A stretch of DNA of 64,000 bases, from positions 62,001 to 126,000 of the forward strand of contig NZ_CANMJE010000008.1 of NCBI RefSeq assembly GCF_947498095.1, given 5' to 3'. The translations under genes were made by a program, and so were the position numbers. The stretch is from an uncultured Shimia sp. (lineage in GTDB: Bacteria > Pseudomonadota > Alphaproteobacteria > Rhodobacterales > Rhodobacteraceae). Positions 25,327 to 35,363 of this stretch are shown here, in pieces. The number at the start of each line of letters is the position of its first letter. The stretch's first letter is position 1. The notes beneath the pieces were generated by a model that was not told the DNA's origin, searched no databases, and saw only the letters and a list, made by a program, of their open reading frames with translations.

Positions 25327-25528
25327 CTTCATTTGTCGAATTCGACACGGAAAGCCGCAAAAGTTTCGGTTTTCGCTGGAAAATCCCAGCAAACCCCGCA
25401 AAACTAACGCAACGTTCCGGGCAAGCCTGACCCGGCGTCACCGCTCGTCAAAGCCTTGAGAGGGCGTGTATGCGCTCACAGCTAATGGACAGCCAATAAT
25501 TTGGGCGGTGCAGGGGAGGAGAATAACA

Positions 25529-27412
25529 ATGTCGTTTTCATCGGTCGAAGACCTTAAGAAACTCGAAGCGGAAATGCCGTGGGAAAAGCGCGATGTCGCC
25601 CCCACGTTGTACAAGTTTCTGACACACACCAAAGATCGTTTTCCGGATCGTCCGGCGTCGAGTTATCAGCTGTTGTCGGGACCAACTGACAAAGCTGAAA
25701 CGCTGACATGGTCTGAGCTACATGCCAAAACCATGCAAGCCGCCAATATGTTCCGCGATATGGGTATCGGTGAAAAAGACAGTGTCGCCTATGTTATGCC
25801 CAACTGTAATGAGACGCTGATCACTTTGCTGGGCGGTATGATCGCGGGCATTGCAAACCCGATCAACCCATTGTTGGAGCCTGAGCAAATCGGCGCCATC
25901 CTACGCGAGACGGACGCCAAAGTGGTTGTGACCATCAAGTCCTTTGTCAAAACGGATGTGGCTCAAAAGGTGGCCGAAGCCGTGCGCCATGCCCCGCATG
26001 TGCACACAGTTCTCGAAGTGGACCTGAACCGCTATCTGACCCCACCCAAAAGCTGGATCGTCCCGCTGATCCGACCCAAGAACCCAACTGGACACCACGC
26101 GGACGTTAAGAATTTCAACAAAGAAATGTCAAAGTACCCGACCACACTGTCGTTTGAGGACAGTGCGGGCGACCGGGTCGCGGCCTATTTTCACACCGGC
26201 GGCACCACAGGCATGCCCAAAGTGGCGCAGCACCAGTATTCCGGAATGGTTTACAATGGTTGGCTGGGTGGCACGTTGTTGTTCGATGAGACGGACAGCA
26301 TCATGTGCCCGCTGCCGCTGTTCCACGTGTTCGCCGTACATGTCATCATGCAAGCGGCCATTGCGTCGGGTGCGCATGTGGTCTTTCCGACGCCTGCCGG
26401 TTATCGCGGTGACGGCGTGTTCGACAACTTCTGGAAGCTGATCGAGCGCTGGAAAACCACGTTCATTATCACTGTTCCCACCGCTGTTTCGGCCCTGATG
26501 CAGCGCGATGTTGATGCCGACATCTCCACCGTGAAGACGGCCTTCTCTGGGTCCGCGCCGATGCCGATGGAGCTGTTCAAACGCTTTGAAAGCACCTGTG
26601 GCGTGGACGTTGTCGAGGGCTATGGCCTGACCGAAGCAACCTGCCTTGTGTCCTGTAACCCGCCCACTGGCGCCAAGAAAGTGGGCTCGGTTGGCTTGCC
26701 TCTGCCCTATACCGACGTTCGTATTTTCACCAATACGGTCGAAGGGCCGGTGGAATGTGCAACGGACGAAGTTGGCGAGATCTGTGTTGCCAACCCAGGC
26801 GTTTTTGCCGGCAACACCTATACCGAAACCGACAAGAACAAAGACCTCTATCACCACGAAAAATACTTGCGTACGGGCGATTTGGGCCGAATTGACGAAG
26901 ACGGCTATCTCTGGATTACAGGTCGCGCCAAGGATCTCATTATTCGCGGTGGCCACAATATCGACCCAGCCGAGATCGAAGAAGCGCTGTTGGTGCATGC
27001 CGATGTGGCCTTTGCAGGTGCCATCGGCCAACCTGACGCCCATGCGGGAGAGGTTCCGTGTGCCTATGTCGAATTGGTTGAGGGCGCGACAGTGACCGAA
27101 GAGGAGCTGATGAAGCACGCCAAGGTGCACGTGCATGAACGTGCCGCGCACCCCAAGCATGTTGAAATCATGCCAGAATTGCCCAAAACCGCAGTCGGCA
27201 AGATCTTTAAGCCTGACCTGCGCAAGTCAGCCATCACGCGAATTTACAATGCAGCGCTTGAGAAAGAAGGCGTTCCAGCCCGTGTCACGAGCGTTCTGGA
27301 TGACAAGAAGCGCGGATTGGTCGCGCAGCTGACCAACAATGGCGATGCCAGTGACGAAGAGGTCTCGAAGGTTCTTGGGGCCTTTGTTCGCCCATGGGAA
27401 TGGGCCGAATAG
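25529..27412 (+). CDS. acyl-CoA synthetase (AMP-forming)
   Basis: The enzyme activates a carboxylic acid to its acyl-CoA through an acyl-adenylate. The ATG at 25529 has GGGGAGGAG upstream and gives 627 residues. The AMP-binding motif YFHTGGTTGMPK lies at about 220-231, 'VEGYGLTEATC' near 360, 'YLRTGDLGRIDEDGYLWI' near 450, and the C-terminal lysine in 'LPKTAVGKIFKPDL' near 555-560. The length and the long C-terminal extension fit the FadD-like synthetases of Rhodobacterales, but chain-length preference cannot be read. It stands alone between two terminator-like hairpins. Confidence 0.92.
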   Translation: MSFSSVEDLKKLEAEMPWEKRDVAPTLYKFLTHTKDRFPDRPASSYQLLSGPTDKAETLTWSELHAKTMQAANMFRDMGIGEKDSVAYVMPNCNETLITLLGGMIAGIANPINPLLEPEQIGAILRETDAKVVVTIKSFVKTDVAQKVAEAVRHAPHVHTVLEVDLNRYLTPPKSWIVPLIRPKNPTGHHADVKNFNKEMSKYPTTLSFEDSAGDRVAAYFHTGGTTGMPKVAQHQYSGMVYNGWLGGTLLFDETDSIMCPLPLFHVFAVHVIMQAAIASGAHVVFPTPAGYRGDGVFDNFWKLIERWKTTFIITVPTAVSALMQRDVDADISTVKTAFSGSAPMPMELFKRFESTCGVDVVEGYGLTEATCLVSCNPPTGAKKVGSVGLPLPYTDVRIFTNTVEGPVECATDEVGEICVANPGVFAGNTYTETDKNKDLYHHEKYLRTGDLGRIDEDGYLWITGRAKDLIIRGGHNIDPAEIEEALLVHADVAFAGAIGQPDAHAGEVPCAYVELVEGATVTEEELMKHAKVHVHERAAHPKHVEIMPELPKTAVGKIFKPDLRKSAITRIYNAALEKEGVPARVTSVLDDKKRGLVAQLTNNGDASDEEVSKVLGAFVRPWEWAE

Positions 27413-27438
27413 GGCGAGACGCCAAGTGACAAAAACAG

Positions 27439-27468
27439 CGCCCGGCCCAGTGTCGGGCGTAACTTTTT
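27439..27468 (+). terminator. probable terminator after acyl-CoA synthetase
   Basis: A CGCCCG / CGGGCG stem (27439-27444 with 27454-27459) with a nine-base loop is followed five bases later by TTTTT, and preceded by AAAAA. Confidence 0.6.
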
Positions 27469-27504
27469 GTGAACATCGAAATGCCGTTTGGCCCTTTTGT
27501 TGCA

Positions 27505-27522
27505 TGTTAGTTGGCGCTAACA
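27505..27522. promoter_or_regulatory. inverted repeat upstream of glpD
   Basis: TGTTAG and CTAACA face each other with a six-base spacer, centred about 46 bases before the glpD ATG. It could be an operator for a GlpR-like (DeoR-family) repressor, but no such regulator is in the window and the match to any known consensus is unproven. Confidence 0.35.
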
Positions 27523-27558
27523 GAAAACTTGAATCCGCATTTAGGAAACGGCCCGATC

Positions 27559-29118
27559 ATGTCTCGCGAGTCTGAAACAGTCGATATCTTTGTCATTGGC
27601 GGCGGCGTCAATGGTACAGGCATTGCGCGGGACGCTGCCGGGCGCGGCCTGTCGGTCGTGTTGGCCGAAAAGGGTGATCTGGCCTCGGCTACATCCTCGG
27701 GATCAACCAAATTGTTCCACGGTGGCTTGCGCTATCTGGAGTACTTCAAGTTCCGCCTTGTGCGTGAAAGCCTGATTGAGCGCGAGGTGCTGCTTGGCGC
27801 CATGCCGCATATCAGCTGGCCCATGCGGTTTGTGTTGCCTTTGCATCCCGACATGCGTTTTGAGGGCGACACGCCCACGTCGCGATTGTTGAAGTGGATC
27901 ATGCCCTGGGCCAAGGGTCGGCGTCCGGCCTGGTTGATCCGGCTGGGGCTGTTTCTCTATGACCATATGGGGGGGCGCAAGATCCTACCTGCTACCGCGG
28001 CACTCGACTTGCGCCAAGATCCTGCTGGTAAGGGTCTGCGCTCCGAAATGGCCCGCGCGTTTGAGTATTCCGATTGCTGGGTGGATGACGCGCGCCTGGT
28101 CGTGTTGAACGCCCGTGATGCCCAATCGCGTGGGGCTGAAATCCTAGTGCAAACAGCTGTGACACGGGCTGTGCGTGAGAATGACTTGTGGCGTGTGACG
28201 CTGAAAGATGCAGATGGCGAACGTAGGGTTTACGCTCGCGCTTTGGTCAATGCTGCCGGGCCTTGGGTCAGCGACGTCGTATCGGGCGTGATTGGTCAAA
28301 ACAGCCGTGAGGGCATTACCTTGGTCCGGGGCAGCCATATCATCGTGCCGCGCCTGTTTGACCATGACCGTGCCTATTTCCTTCAGGGACAGGATGGTCG
28401 GATCATCTTTGCTATTCCGTACGAGGATGACTTTACGCTGATTGGCACCACAGACGTAGCCCATGACGACGCAGATATTGCGCCTGTTTGCACGGAAGAA
28501 GAGCGCGACTATCTGATTGATTTAGCTTCACAGTATTTCGCGAACCTTATTCGAGTCGAGGATGTTGTCTGGACCTATTCCGGTGTCCGGCCTCTCTATG
28601 ATGACGGGGCCAGCTCGGCTACCGCCGCGACACGCGATTACGTGCTGTCACTAGATGATTTTGGCGCGCCATTGCTGAATGTATTTGGTGGAAAGATCAC
28701 CACCTATCGCCGTCTGTCTGAGGCTGCTTTGGCCAAACTGGCACCGTTTTTTCCTAAAGCCACAGCCCCCTGGACAGCGGGAGAACCTCTGCCCGGTGGC
28801 GCATTTTCCGTAGCTGACAAGGATCGGTTGACGAAAGTCCTGCGAGAAGATTATCCATTTTTGTCAGACGCCTGGGCCGCAAGGCTCATGCGAACCTATG
28901 GTACCGATGCCCGGAAGTGGCTTGCAGGGGCAACATCGCCGACCGAACTTGGAGCGGATTTTGGCGCAACGCTCAGCGAAGCGGAACTGCGCTGGATGTT
29001 CAAACATGAGTATGCCCGCACGGCCGAAGATGCTTTGTGGCGGCGCACCAAACTCGGGCTTCGCCTGTGCCGGGATCAACGCCTCGCGGTAAGCGACTGG
29101 TTTGCAGCCCAAAAATGA
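27559..29118 (+). CDS. glpD: glycerol-3-phosphate dehydrogenase, FAD-dependent
   Basis: The enzyme oxidises sn-glycerol-3-phosphate to dihydroxyacetone phosphate at the inner membrane and passes electrons to quinone. From the ATG at 27559 it has 519 residues. The FAD-binding fold opens with [19 protein letters not shown] (about 12-30) and '[16 protein letters not shown]' (about 47-62). '[15 protein letters not shown]' near residue 380 and a C-terminal helical domain complete the family pattern. A TTG at 27511 in frame would place the start within the inverted repeat and is less likely. It is followed after 52 bases by glpK; there is no glpF or glpR nearby. Confidence 0.95.
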   Translation: MSRESETVDIFVIGGGVNGTGIARDAAGRGLSVVLAEKGDLASATSSGSTKLFHGGLRYLEYFKFRLVRESLIEREVLLGAMPHISWPMRFVLPLHPDMRFEGDTPTSRLLKWIMPWAKGRRPAWLIRLGLFLYDHMGGRKILPATAALDLRQDPAGKGLRSEMARAFEYSDCWVDDARLVVLNARDAQSRGAEILVQTAVTRAVRENDLWRVTLKDADGERRVYARALVNAAGPWVSDVVSGVIGQNSREGITLVRGSHIIVPRLFDHDRAYFLQGQDGRIIFAIPYEDDFTLIGTTDVAHDDADIAPVCTEEERDYLIDLASQYFANLIRVEDVVWTYSGVRPLYDDGASSATAATRDYVLSLDDFGAPLLNVFGGKITTYRRLSEAALAKLAPFFPKATAPWTAGEPLPGGAFSVADKDRLTKVLREDYPFLSDAWAARLMRTYGTDARKWLAGATSPTELGADFGATLSEAELRWMFKHEYARTAEDALWRRTKLGLRLCRDQRLAVSDWFAAQK

Positions 29119-29170
29119 TTGGCCTTTGCCAGGATTCGCGGCACTCTGCAGCAAAGACAGGAGTTCAGAG

Positions 29171-30655
29171 ATGACCTATATTCTTGCCATAGATCAGGGG
29201 ACAACGTCGTCGCGCGCCATTCTGTTTGACGGGGATATGTCTCCTATTGCCACTTCGCAGCAGGAATTCACACAACATTTTCCGACGTCTGGCTGGGTTG
29301 AGCATGACCCGACGGACATTTGGGAGAGTGTTGTAGCGACCTGTCGCGAGGCGCTGCAAACTGCCGGTATTTCTGTCAACGATATCGCCGGGATTGGCAT
29401 CACCAACCAACGTGAAACCACGCTTGTCTGGAACCGTCAAACGGGCGAGCCGGTTTACAATGCCATTGTTTGGCAAGATCGTCGTACAGCAGATTTCTGT
29501 CGTGATCTCAAGGAGGAAGACCTCGAAGCTGAAGTCACGACACGCACGGGATTATTGCTCGATCCGTATTTCTCAGGTACGAAACTACGCTGGATTTTGG
29601 ATAACGTCGACGGTGCGCGCGCGGCGGCTGATGCGGGTGACCTCCTGTTCGGAACGGTCGATTCCTATCTGATCTGGAAGCTGACGGGCGGCGCTGTGCA
29701 TGCAACGGATGCGACCAATGCGGCACGGACAATGCTGTATGACATCCATGCCGGGGAATGGAGCACCGAGATGTGCGACATGCTGGGTATCCCGCGTTCC
29801 ATGCTGCCAAAAGTCTGTGATTGTGCTGCGGATTTCGGCCATACGATACCGGACGTCTTGGGGGCCTCTGTGCCCATTCTAGGAGTTGCTGGCGATCAGC
29901 AGGCAGCGACGATCGGGCAGGCGTGTTTCCAGCCGGGCATGATGAAATCAACTTATGGCACGGGGTGTTTTGCATTGTTGAACACTGGCGATCAGGCCGT
30001 CGCTTCTGAGAACAGGTTGCTGACGACAATTGCTTATCAGCTGGACGGAAAACCTACCTATGCCCTTGAAGGCGCAATCTTCATTGCCGGGGCGGTGGTG
30101 CAGTGGTTGCGTGATGGATTGCGGATTATTGATGATGCCGCCGAGACGCAGAGCCTTGCCGAAACTGCGGATGCCGAGCAGGACCTGATCCTAGTTCCGG
30201 CCTTTACCGGACTTGGCGCACCTTACTGGGCGCCAGATTGTCGAGGCGCTGTCTATGGCCTCACCCGTAACTCGGGTCCTGCAGAATTTGCCCGAGCTGC
30301 GCTGGAAAGCGTTGGCTTTCAGACGCGCGATCTTATCGAGGCGATGCAGGCTGATTGGGGCTCTGCCGGGGACACGGTTCTGCGGGTTGATGGTGGTATG
30401 ACTGCGAGCGATTGGACCATGCAATTCCTTGCTGACATCATCGGCGCGCCGGTTGATCGCCCGAAAGTCCTGGAGAGTACAGCATTGGGAGTAGCATGGT
30501 TGGCTGGAATGCGCGCAGGCGTCTATCCGGATATGGACGGATTTTCAAAAAGTTGGGCGTTGGATTGCAAGTTTGACTCGAAGATGTCCCGCCAAGTGGC
30601 CGATACGCGCTATGCTGCATGGAAACGCGCGGTTAAAGCGACGCTGTCGGTCTAG
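29171..30655 (+). CDS. glpK: glycerol kinase
   Basis: The enzyme phosphorylates glycerol to glycerol-3-phosphate using ATP. AGGAG precedes the ATG at 29171, and the 494-residue length is normal. FGGY-kinase motifs are visible: '[16 protein letters not shown]' at about 6-21, '[14 protein letters not shown]' near 98, the signature '[13 protein letters not shown]' near 242 and '[20 protein letters not shown]' near 403. It sits 52 bases after glpD on the same strand, so the two enzymes form a glycerol-use operon. The stop codon overlaps the end of the convergent glycerate kinase by four bases. Confidence 0.96.
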   Translation: MTYILAIDQGTTSSRAILFDGDMSPIATSQQEFTQHFPTSGWVEHDPTDIWESVVATCREALQTAGISVNDIAGIGITNQRETTLVWNRQTGEPVYNAIVWQDRRTADFCRDLKEEDLEAEVTTRTGLLLDPYFSGTKLRWILDNVDGARAAADAGDLLFGTVDSYLIWKLTGGAVHATDATNAARTMLYDIHAGEWSTEMCDMLGIPRSMLPKVCDCAADFGHTIPDVLGASVPILGVAGDQQAATIGQACFQPGMMKSTYGTGCFALLNTGDQAVASENRLLTTIAYQLDGKPTYALEGAIFIAGAVVQWLRDGLRIIDDAAETQSLAETADAEQDLILVPAFTGLGAPYWAPDCRGAVYGLTRNSGPAEFARAALESVGFQTRDLIEAMQADWGSAGDTVLRVDGGMTASDWTMQFLADIIGAPVDRPKVLESTALGVAWLAGMRAGVYPDMDGFSKSWALDCKFDSKMSRQVADTRYAAWKRAVKATLSV

Positions 30656-31770
30656 TCTTTGAGCGCAACAATTAGATCCATGACATTTGTACCTGTGGGT
30701 CCTGACTTGAACAAAGCCGATCTTGATTCAAGAAAATGTCCGGAATCTGCAAGCCGTAATGCTCTTTTTCCATCCTCGGACCAGGTTGCCCCGGTGATTA
30801 TGCCACCCGCCGCGTCTGTCGGGCCGTCGGTTCCATCTGTTCCCGCGACCAATACGGTAAGGCCATAAACACCCGAGATTTGCTCGGCCAAGGCCAGTGC
30901 AAGGGCCTGATTTCGTCCGCCTTGGCCCGGATCCGGGGGCAAGATGATGGTAGGCTCACCGCCCCAGAGGTGGATGCCCGGCGGTGCCGATCTGAGTGCT
31001 GGACCAATTTCCTGAGCCAGTACAAAGACGTCTGCATATAAGCTCTCGTGGTTTGCCATCACGGGGTAGCCCAATGCGACGGCGCGTTCGGCTGCGGCGG
31101 ACCGTGCAATGCTGTTTGAGGCGACAATATGCGGGTCAAAAGAAAACCGGTGAAATTCGGGCGCCTGACCGATGCCAGATCCGATGACCGACAGACTGTC
31201 GCCCTCGACATCTGAAATGGCCAGCGATGTCACCAACTCGCCCGCAAAATGCGCCAAAAGCTTGCCACCCTTGATCTGTGACATCTCTTTGCGCCGTGCA
31301 TTCATGGCGTGAATGTCCAAACCTTCGGCCAAGAGCCGTGCGTTTTCACCTTGGAGAGTTTGCAGCGAAAACCCTGCTTCAGGTAGCTCTGCCAGCGAAG
31401 ATGCACCGCCAGAAATAAGTACCAGAAGATGTGAGTTTTCAGAGAGTTGCTGGACAGTCTTCAACAACTCAAACCCAGCAATCAAAGTATTCTCGTCCGG
31501 TACAGGATGGGCCGCTTCAATGGTGCGAACCGGGCCCGGTAGAGGGTCAGCATGGCCATATTTTGTTACGACAAGTGTTGGGATATCAGTGCCATAGACG
31601 GCCTGAGCACCTGCCGCCATCGCCGAGGCGGCTTTGCCCACAGAAATGATATGATCCGGGCGGGCAACTTGATTCCTGCGGATTGAGGTTTCAACGGCGG
31701 CTGCACCACGCACGGCGCGCACGCCTTGCCACCAAATGTCTTTGACTGCGTCTTGTGCCTGACTGTCCAC
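30652..31770 (-). CDS. glycerate kinase type 2 / MOFRL family
   Basis: The 372-residue protein belongs to the MOFRL family (GckA/TtuD), which phosphorylates D-glycerate to 2-phosphoglycerate; some members were named hydroxypyruvate reductase. Visible motifs are '[13 protein letters not shown]' near 42-54, 'LISGGASSL' near 117-125 and the C-terminal MOFRL stretch '[17 protein letters not shown]' and '[16 protein letters not shown]' near 305. It is slightly shorter than the typical 420 residues but contains both domains. The gene is convergent with glpK, which makes a functional link through glycerol/glycerate metabolism possible. Confidence 0.88.
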   Translation of the reverse strand: MDSQAQDAVKDIWWQGVRAVRGAAAVETSIRRNQVARPDHIISVGKAASAMAAGAQAVYGTDIPTLVVTKYGHADPLPGPVRTIEAAHPVPDENTLIAGFELLKTVQQLSENSHLLVLISGGASSLAELPEAGFSLQTLQGENARLLAEGLDIHAMNARRKEMSQIKGGKLLAHFAGELVTSLAISDVEGDSLSVIGSGIGQAPEFHRFSFDPHIVASNSIARSAAAERAVALGYPVMANHESLYADVFVLAQEIGPALRSAPPGIHLWGGEPTIILPPDPGQGGRNQALALALAEQISGVYGLTVLVAGTDGTDGPTDAAGGIITGATWSEDGKRALRLADSGHFLESRSALFKSGPTGTNVMDLIVALKD

Positions 31771-31882
31771 GATTTTCCCTCCGTTGGATGGTCACTGTGG
31801 CGCATGAGGGAGTGAAAATCCAGTGACTGGACCAACTCACACGAACCCGCCATAAGCTGCAAGAAAACCAAAGGAACACCTT

Positions 31883-32401
31883 ATGTCTCAACCTTGTTCT
31901 CTGTGTCAGGCCGACGCCGCGTCTGACTACACAGTTGCCCCGCGCGCTGACGAGATCGCGCTCTGTCCGGCGTGCCTGGAGGGGGTTGAGGTTGGGCCCA
32001 GCGACGATCCGCATTGGCATTGTCTGCATGATGCCATTTGGTCGACGACGCCTGCTGTACAAGTGGTTGCCTGGCGATTGCTGCACCAGTTGCCCGCGGC
32101 TCCTTGGGCGCGCGACCTGCTGGACATCGCCTATCTCGAAGACGATGTACGCGGTTGGGCTGAGGCGGGTTTGCCTGACGACAGCGGGATTGAACATCGC
32201 GATAGCAACGGCTCGCTCTTGGCGCAGGGCGATACCGTGGTTTTGATCAAGGATCTACCGGTTAAGGGTGCGGGTTTCACGGCCAAACGCGGCACCTCTG
32301 TTCGCGGAATTTCATTGGTGGCGGACAACGCAGAGCATATTGAGGGCCGCGTTGAGGGCCAGCGGATCGTGATTTTAACAAAGTTTGTTAAGAAATCCTG
32401 A
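31883..32401 (+). CDS. PhnA/YjdM-type zinc-ribbon protein
   Basis: This 172-residue protein ends with the PhnA domain ('GDTVVLIKDLPVKGAG', 'IEGRVEGQRIVILTKFVKK'). The N-terminal zinc-ribbon has C5-x-x-C8 and C28-x-x-C31. The N-terminal half between ribbon and PhnA domain is longer than in the E. coli protein. Despite the old name, PhnA (YjdM) is not part of the C-P lyase system and its role is unclear. A ribosome-binding site AAAGGAA precedes the ATG. It runs convergent to dtd with a six-base gap. Confidence 0.88.
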   Translation: MSQPCSLCQADAASDYTVAPRADEIALCPACLEGVEVGPSDDPHWHCLHDAIWSTTPAVQVVAWRLLHQLPAAPWARDLLDIAYLEDDVRGWAEAGLPDDSGIEHRDSNGSLLAQGDTVVLIKDLPVKGAGFTAKRGTSVRGISLVADNAEHIEGRVEGQRIVILTKFVKKS

Positions 32402-32407
32402 CACGCA

Positions 32408-32845
32408 TCAGATATCAAACCAGATCGTGACCGGACCGTCGTTCAAGAGCCGCACTTTCATATCGGCACCGAACTGACCACGGGCTACAGATACGCCCTC
32501 GGCCTGCATGCGATCGGCGAAGTACTCATACAACTCTTCACCCTCATGCGGAGGAGCGGCGTTTGAAAACCCCGGGCGATTTCCGCTTTGGGTGTCGGCG
32601 GCAAGCGTGAACTGGGAAACAACCAGAGCCGCGCCCTGAACGTCCAGAACCGAACGGTTCATCTTGCCGTTTTCATCCTGAAATATCCGGCACTTGGCGA
32701 TCTTGGCGGCGAGTTTGTCGGCGTGAGCTTTTGTGTCGCCTTGTATGGCGCAAACCAGCACGAGGAGACCGGGGCCAATCTCACCGACAACAGTGTCGTC
32801 AACTGTCACGGAGGCTTCGCTGACGCGTTGGATCAGGGCGCGCAT
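32408..32845 (-). CDS. dtd: D-aminoacyl-tRNA deacylase
   Basis: The enzyme removes D-amino acids (and mischarged glycine) from tRNA. The 145-residue length is exact for the family. Diagnostic motifs are '[15 protein letters not shown]' at the N-terminus, '[11 protein letters not shown]' near 75-86, '[12 protein letters not shown]' near 89-100 and the Gly-cisPro region 'DGPVTIW' near the C-terminus. Its start overlaps the last 13 bases of the pfkB-type kinase gene, so it is translated from the same mRNA. Confidence 0.96.
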   Translation of the reverse strand: MRALIQRVSEASVTVDDTVVGEIGPGLLVLVCAIQGDTKAHADKLAAKIAKCRIFQDENGKMNRSVLDVQGAALVVSQFTLAADTQSGNRPGFSNAAPPHEGEELYEYFADRMQAEGVSVARGQFGADMKVRLLNDGPVTIWFDI

Positions 32846-33750
32846 TCCAATTCCTTTCGTGTAGGGGCGTCCGCGCCGGGCCGTGTCACGGAAAACGTTG
32901 CAGCGCGCAGTCCCAGGGCCGCGGCACGTGTCAGGCCGGCTGCGCTTGAGGTGGCCAAACGGGCAGGGGACAGCAGGTTTTGTTCGCTCAGCGAGGCCAG
33001 CAGTCCTGCATTGAACGTGTCGCCAGCTCCGACAGTGTCGGCAACAACGACAGGTGTTGTCGGGATGTGCTGCGCGCCATGACGTGAATGCAGTGTGACA
33101 CCATCTGGCCCGTGACTGTGTACCACCAATGCGGCGCGTCCCTGCAGCAGCTGCTCTGGCGGATCGGGGTGTAGCCAGTCGCAGTCTTCATCCGAAAGTT
33201 TGATGATGTCCGCCTGCGCCATCATCCGCATCAGCCGTGCGTGGTAATCTGCGGCCTGGTCGCCGATCAGGGCAGGGCGGATATTGGCGTCAAACAGGAT
33301 CAGCCGGTTGGGCCCCATCGCTTGCATCAACGCCTCAAACGCGCCAGCTGCCGGTTTGTGGATCAGGCTTATGCCGCCAAAGACTGCTGCCTCGACACCG
33401 TCCAGAGTTGGGAGGTTCAAAGGCGAGACTGAGCGTCCTGCACTGTCGAGATCATAAAAGGAAAACCCTTGGGTGTCCTCGCCGGGGTGAATAAAAGCCA
33501 GCGTTGTTGGCGCGTTAACGGGCGTGTTGCGGGACGCGTCAACGCCTTCGTGGCGCATCGCGTCTAGCAAAATCTTCGCGAAATCATCTGTTCCGATGCC
33601 CCCGAAGTACCCCGAAGATGCCCCCAGCCGGGCCAGTGCAATCGCCGTGTTCACCGCCGCACCGCCGGGCACGGGACGAAAAGCCCGGGCGCCGTCTGTC
33701 GCGTTTGTCGGCAGCATATCAATCACGGCTTCACCGCAGCAGAGGATCAT
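32833..33750 (-). CDS. PfkB-family sugar kinase (fructokinase-like)
   Basis: The ATG at 33750 gives 305 residues; an in-frame start at 33795 adds 15 atypical residues. The ribokinase fold is visible in the first PfkB signature region '[16 protein letters not shown]' (28-43), the ATP-side 'DANIRP' at 154-159 and the second signature with the anion hole '[12 protein letters not shown]' (238-249), where D244 is the catalytic base. Substrate calls within this family are unreliable; fructose is the usual guess for this length and motif set. It overlaps dtd downstream. Confidence 0.9.
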   Translation of the reverse strand: MILCCGEAVIDMLPTNATDGARAFRPVPGGAAVNTAIALARLGASSGYFGGIGTDDFAKILLDAMRHEGVDASRNTPVNAPTTLAFIHPGEDTQGFSFYDLDSAGRSVSPLNLPTLDGVEAAVFGGISLIHKPAAGAFEALMQAMGPNRLILFDANIRPALIGDQAADYHARLMRMMAQADIIKLSDEDCDWLHPDPPEQLLQGRAALVVHSHGPDGVTLHSRHGAQHIPTTPVVVADTVGAGDTFNAGLLASLSEQNLLSPARLATSSAAGLTRAAALGLRAATFSVTRPGADAPTRKELECAP

Positions 33751-33837
33751 GGCTTTTGACCTTTGGGTTTGGCGCAATGCCCGCAATAGGCGCACTCAAT
33801 CTGCGACACAAGCCCTGCAATGGCAACCGAGAGAGGA

Positions 33838-34335
33838 TTACTCCGGTCTTGGCCCGTCCATGATGATACAAGTGGCAGACCCGGTGGCATAAAGCTTGCC
33901 GTCTTCGACGCCCTTAATCTCGCCATCTGCAATACCGGTTGAGCGACCAACATGATGCACCGTGCCAATGGCGTGTACTGTGGTGCCAAGTGGGATCGGA
34001 CGAATGATGTTCACCTTGAATTCCAAGGTTGTGTAGATCTGGCCCTGCCGCAGTTTGGTTTGCACGGCGCAGGACATACAGCTGTCCAGAATGGTGCCGT
34101 ACCAGCCACCGTGGACTGTCCCGATGGGATTGAGAACCTTGAACTCAGGTTTGCCTTCGAAAACGACTTTGCCGTCTTCGGCCAGAACCGGCCAAAAGCC
34201 CATAGTTTCGCCAATAGGCGGCCCTGATACGTCTCCGTCCACGATGTCCTGCATCAATTGCAGGCCGGACCGCGAGACGACGTCTTGCAGAGTGGGGAGT
34301 TCGCTAAGCTCTTTGGCGAAATAGGGTTTCGACAT
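33838..34335 (-). CDS. hotdog-fold thioesterase (PaaI family)
   Basis: The 165-residue protein carries the 4HBT/PaaI hallmark 'NPIGTVHGGWYGTILDSCMSCAV' split around residue 75, where the H-G-G loop and the following acid form the active site. It ends with 'GKLYATGSATCIIMD'. Such enzymes hydrolyse acyl-CoA thioesters. The gene lies between metF and pfkB on the minus strand with gaps of 67 and 87 bases. No specific substrate can be assigned. Confidence 0.88.
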   Translation of the reverse strand: MSKPYFAKELSELPTLQDVVSRSGLQLMQDIVDGDVSGPPIGETMGFWPVLAEDGKVVFEGKPEFKVLNPIGTVHGGWYGTILDSCMSCAVQTKLRQGQIYTTLEFKVNIIRPIPLGTTVHAIGTVHHVGRSTGIADGEIKGVEDGKLYATGSATCIIMDGPRPE

Positions 34336-34402
34336 TTGGGACTCCTGTTCCGTTTGGATCAGAAGGGCGCAAAAATATCAGACCTGCAAGCGTGGTTCGG
34401 CG

Positions 34403-35269
34403 TTACGCTACGTTCTCTAGCGTGATGCGTGGCACGACCCCCAGAGCGTGACAGACATCGCGAGTGAGCTCGGGGCGGTTGAGCGTATAGAAATGCAGCG
34501 AGTCCACGCCTTCTTCCATCAGGTCTGAACACAACTCGGTGCACAGGGCGGTTGCCAACAGGTCGCTACGGTCGTCACGTTCGGCCTTGGTGAATGCATC
34601 TTCAAGCCATTGCGGAATGTCGGTGCCACAGCGACGGGCAAAGTTGCGTGTGCCTTTCCAGTTCTCGATCGGCAAGATACCGGGGATGATCGGAGCCTCG
34701 ATCCCGGCCTTGGCGCAGGCATCGCGGAACCGCAGGAAAGTGTCCGCTTCAAAGAAGAACTGGGTGATGGCCTCGCTAGCGCCCGCATCGATCTTGCGTT
34801 TCAGCCAATCAATGTCGGCCTGTGCACTGGCCGCTTCGGGGTGGGTGTCAGGATAAGCGCCGACGCGAATGTTGAAATCACCGGTTTGGGCCAGGGCCTC
34901 GATCAGCTCGACCGAATTGGCAAATCCTTCTGGATGCGGCTCAAAGTTGGCGCTGCCTTTGGGGGGATCGCCACGCAGGGCCACAATGTCGCTGACACCT
35001 GCCGCCGCAAAGTCCTGGGCGATTTGCAAGGTGGCGTCGCGGGTCGCATTCACGCAGGTTAGATGCGCAGCCACGTTCAGACCGCTGGATTTGTGCAAGG
35101 TTGCGACCGCATCGCGCGTCAACTCACGCGTAGTGCCACCTGCGCCATAGGTCACGGACACAAAACGAGGGTCAAGCGGCGCAAGGGTCTGGACCGTGTC
35201 CCAAAGCCGGAAAGACGCCTCAAGGTTCTGTGGCGGGAAGAATTCGAAAGAAATCGCAGGTTTTGTCAT
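34403..35269 (-). CDS. metF: methylenetetrahydrofolate reductase
   Basis: The enzyme reduces 5,10-methylene-THF to 5-methyl-THF for methionine synthesis, with FAD. The 288-residue protein begins with 'ISFEFFPPQN' (about 5-14), in which the catalytic glutamate lies. 'VSVTYGAGGTTRELT' follows near 38 and 'DIVALRGDPPKG' near 93-104. It is divergent from a LysR-type regulator that closely resembles MetR, an arrangement known from several proteobacteria. Confidence 0.96.
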   Translation of the reverse strand: MTKPAISFEFFPPQNLEASFRLWDTVQTLAPLDPRFVSVTYGAGGTTRELTRDAVATLHKSSGLNVAAHLTCVNATRDATLQIAQDFAAAGVSDIVALRGDPPKGSANFEPHPEGFANSVELIEALAQTGDFNIRVGAYPDTHPEAASAQADIDWLKRKIDAGASEAITQFFFEADTFLRFRDACAKAGIEAPIIPGILPIENWKGTRNFARRCGTDIPQWLEDAFTKAERDDRSDLLATALCTELCSDLMEEGVDSLHFYTLNRPELTRDVCHALGVVPRITLENVA

Positions 35270-35285
35270 AATCTCGGGTCCAAAC

Positions 35286-35302
35286 TTGAGGTTGAACTCA
35301 AC
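35286..35302. promoter_or_regulatory. candidate operator in the metF/metR intergenic region
   Basis: Two nested inverted repeats share a centre region: TTGAG/CTCAA (35286-35290 with 35297-35301) and GTTGA/TCAAC (35291-35295 with 35298-35302). A LysR-type regulator such as MetR would bind here, between the divergent genes. The classical MetR consensus (TGAA-N5-TTCA) is not matched exactly. Confidence 0.4.
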
Positions 35303-35363
35303 ATACGGATATGAAACATGTAAGCAAATTCATAATCCTAAAGAACATCATGAGTCCGACACC

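Noticed and set aside
26129-27160. 343-codon minus-strand frame
   Set aside because: Fully antisense to the acyl-CoA synthetase, with no ribosome-binding site and no family resemblance.
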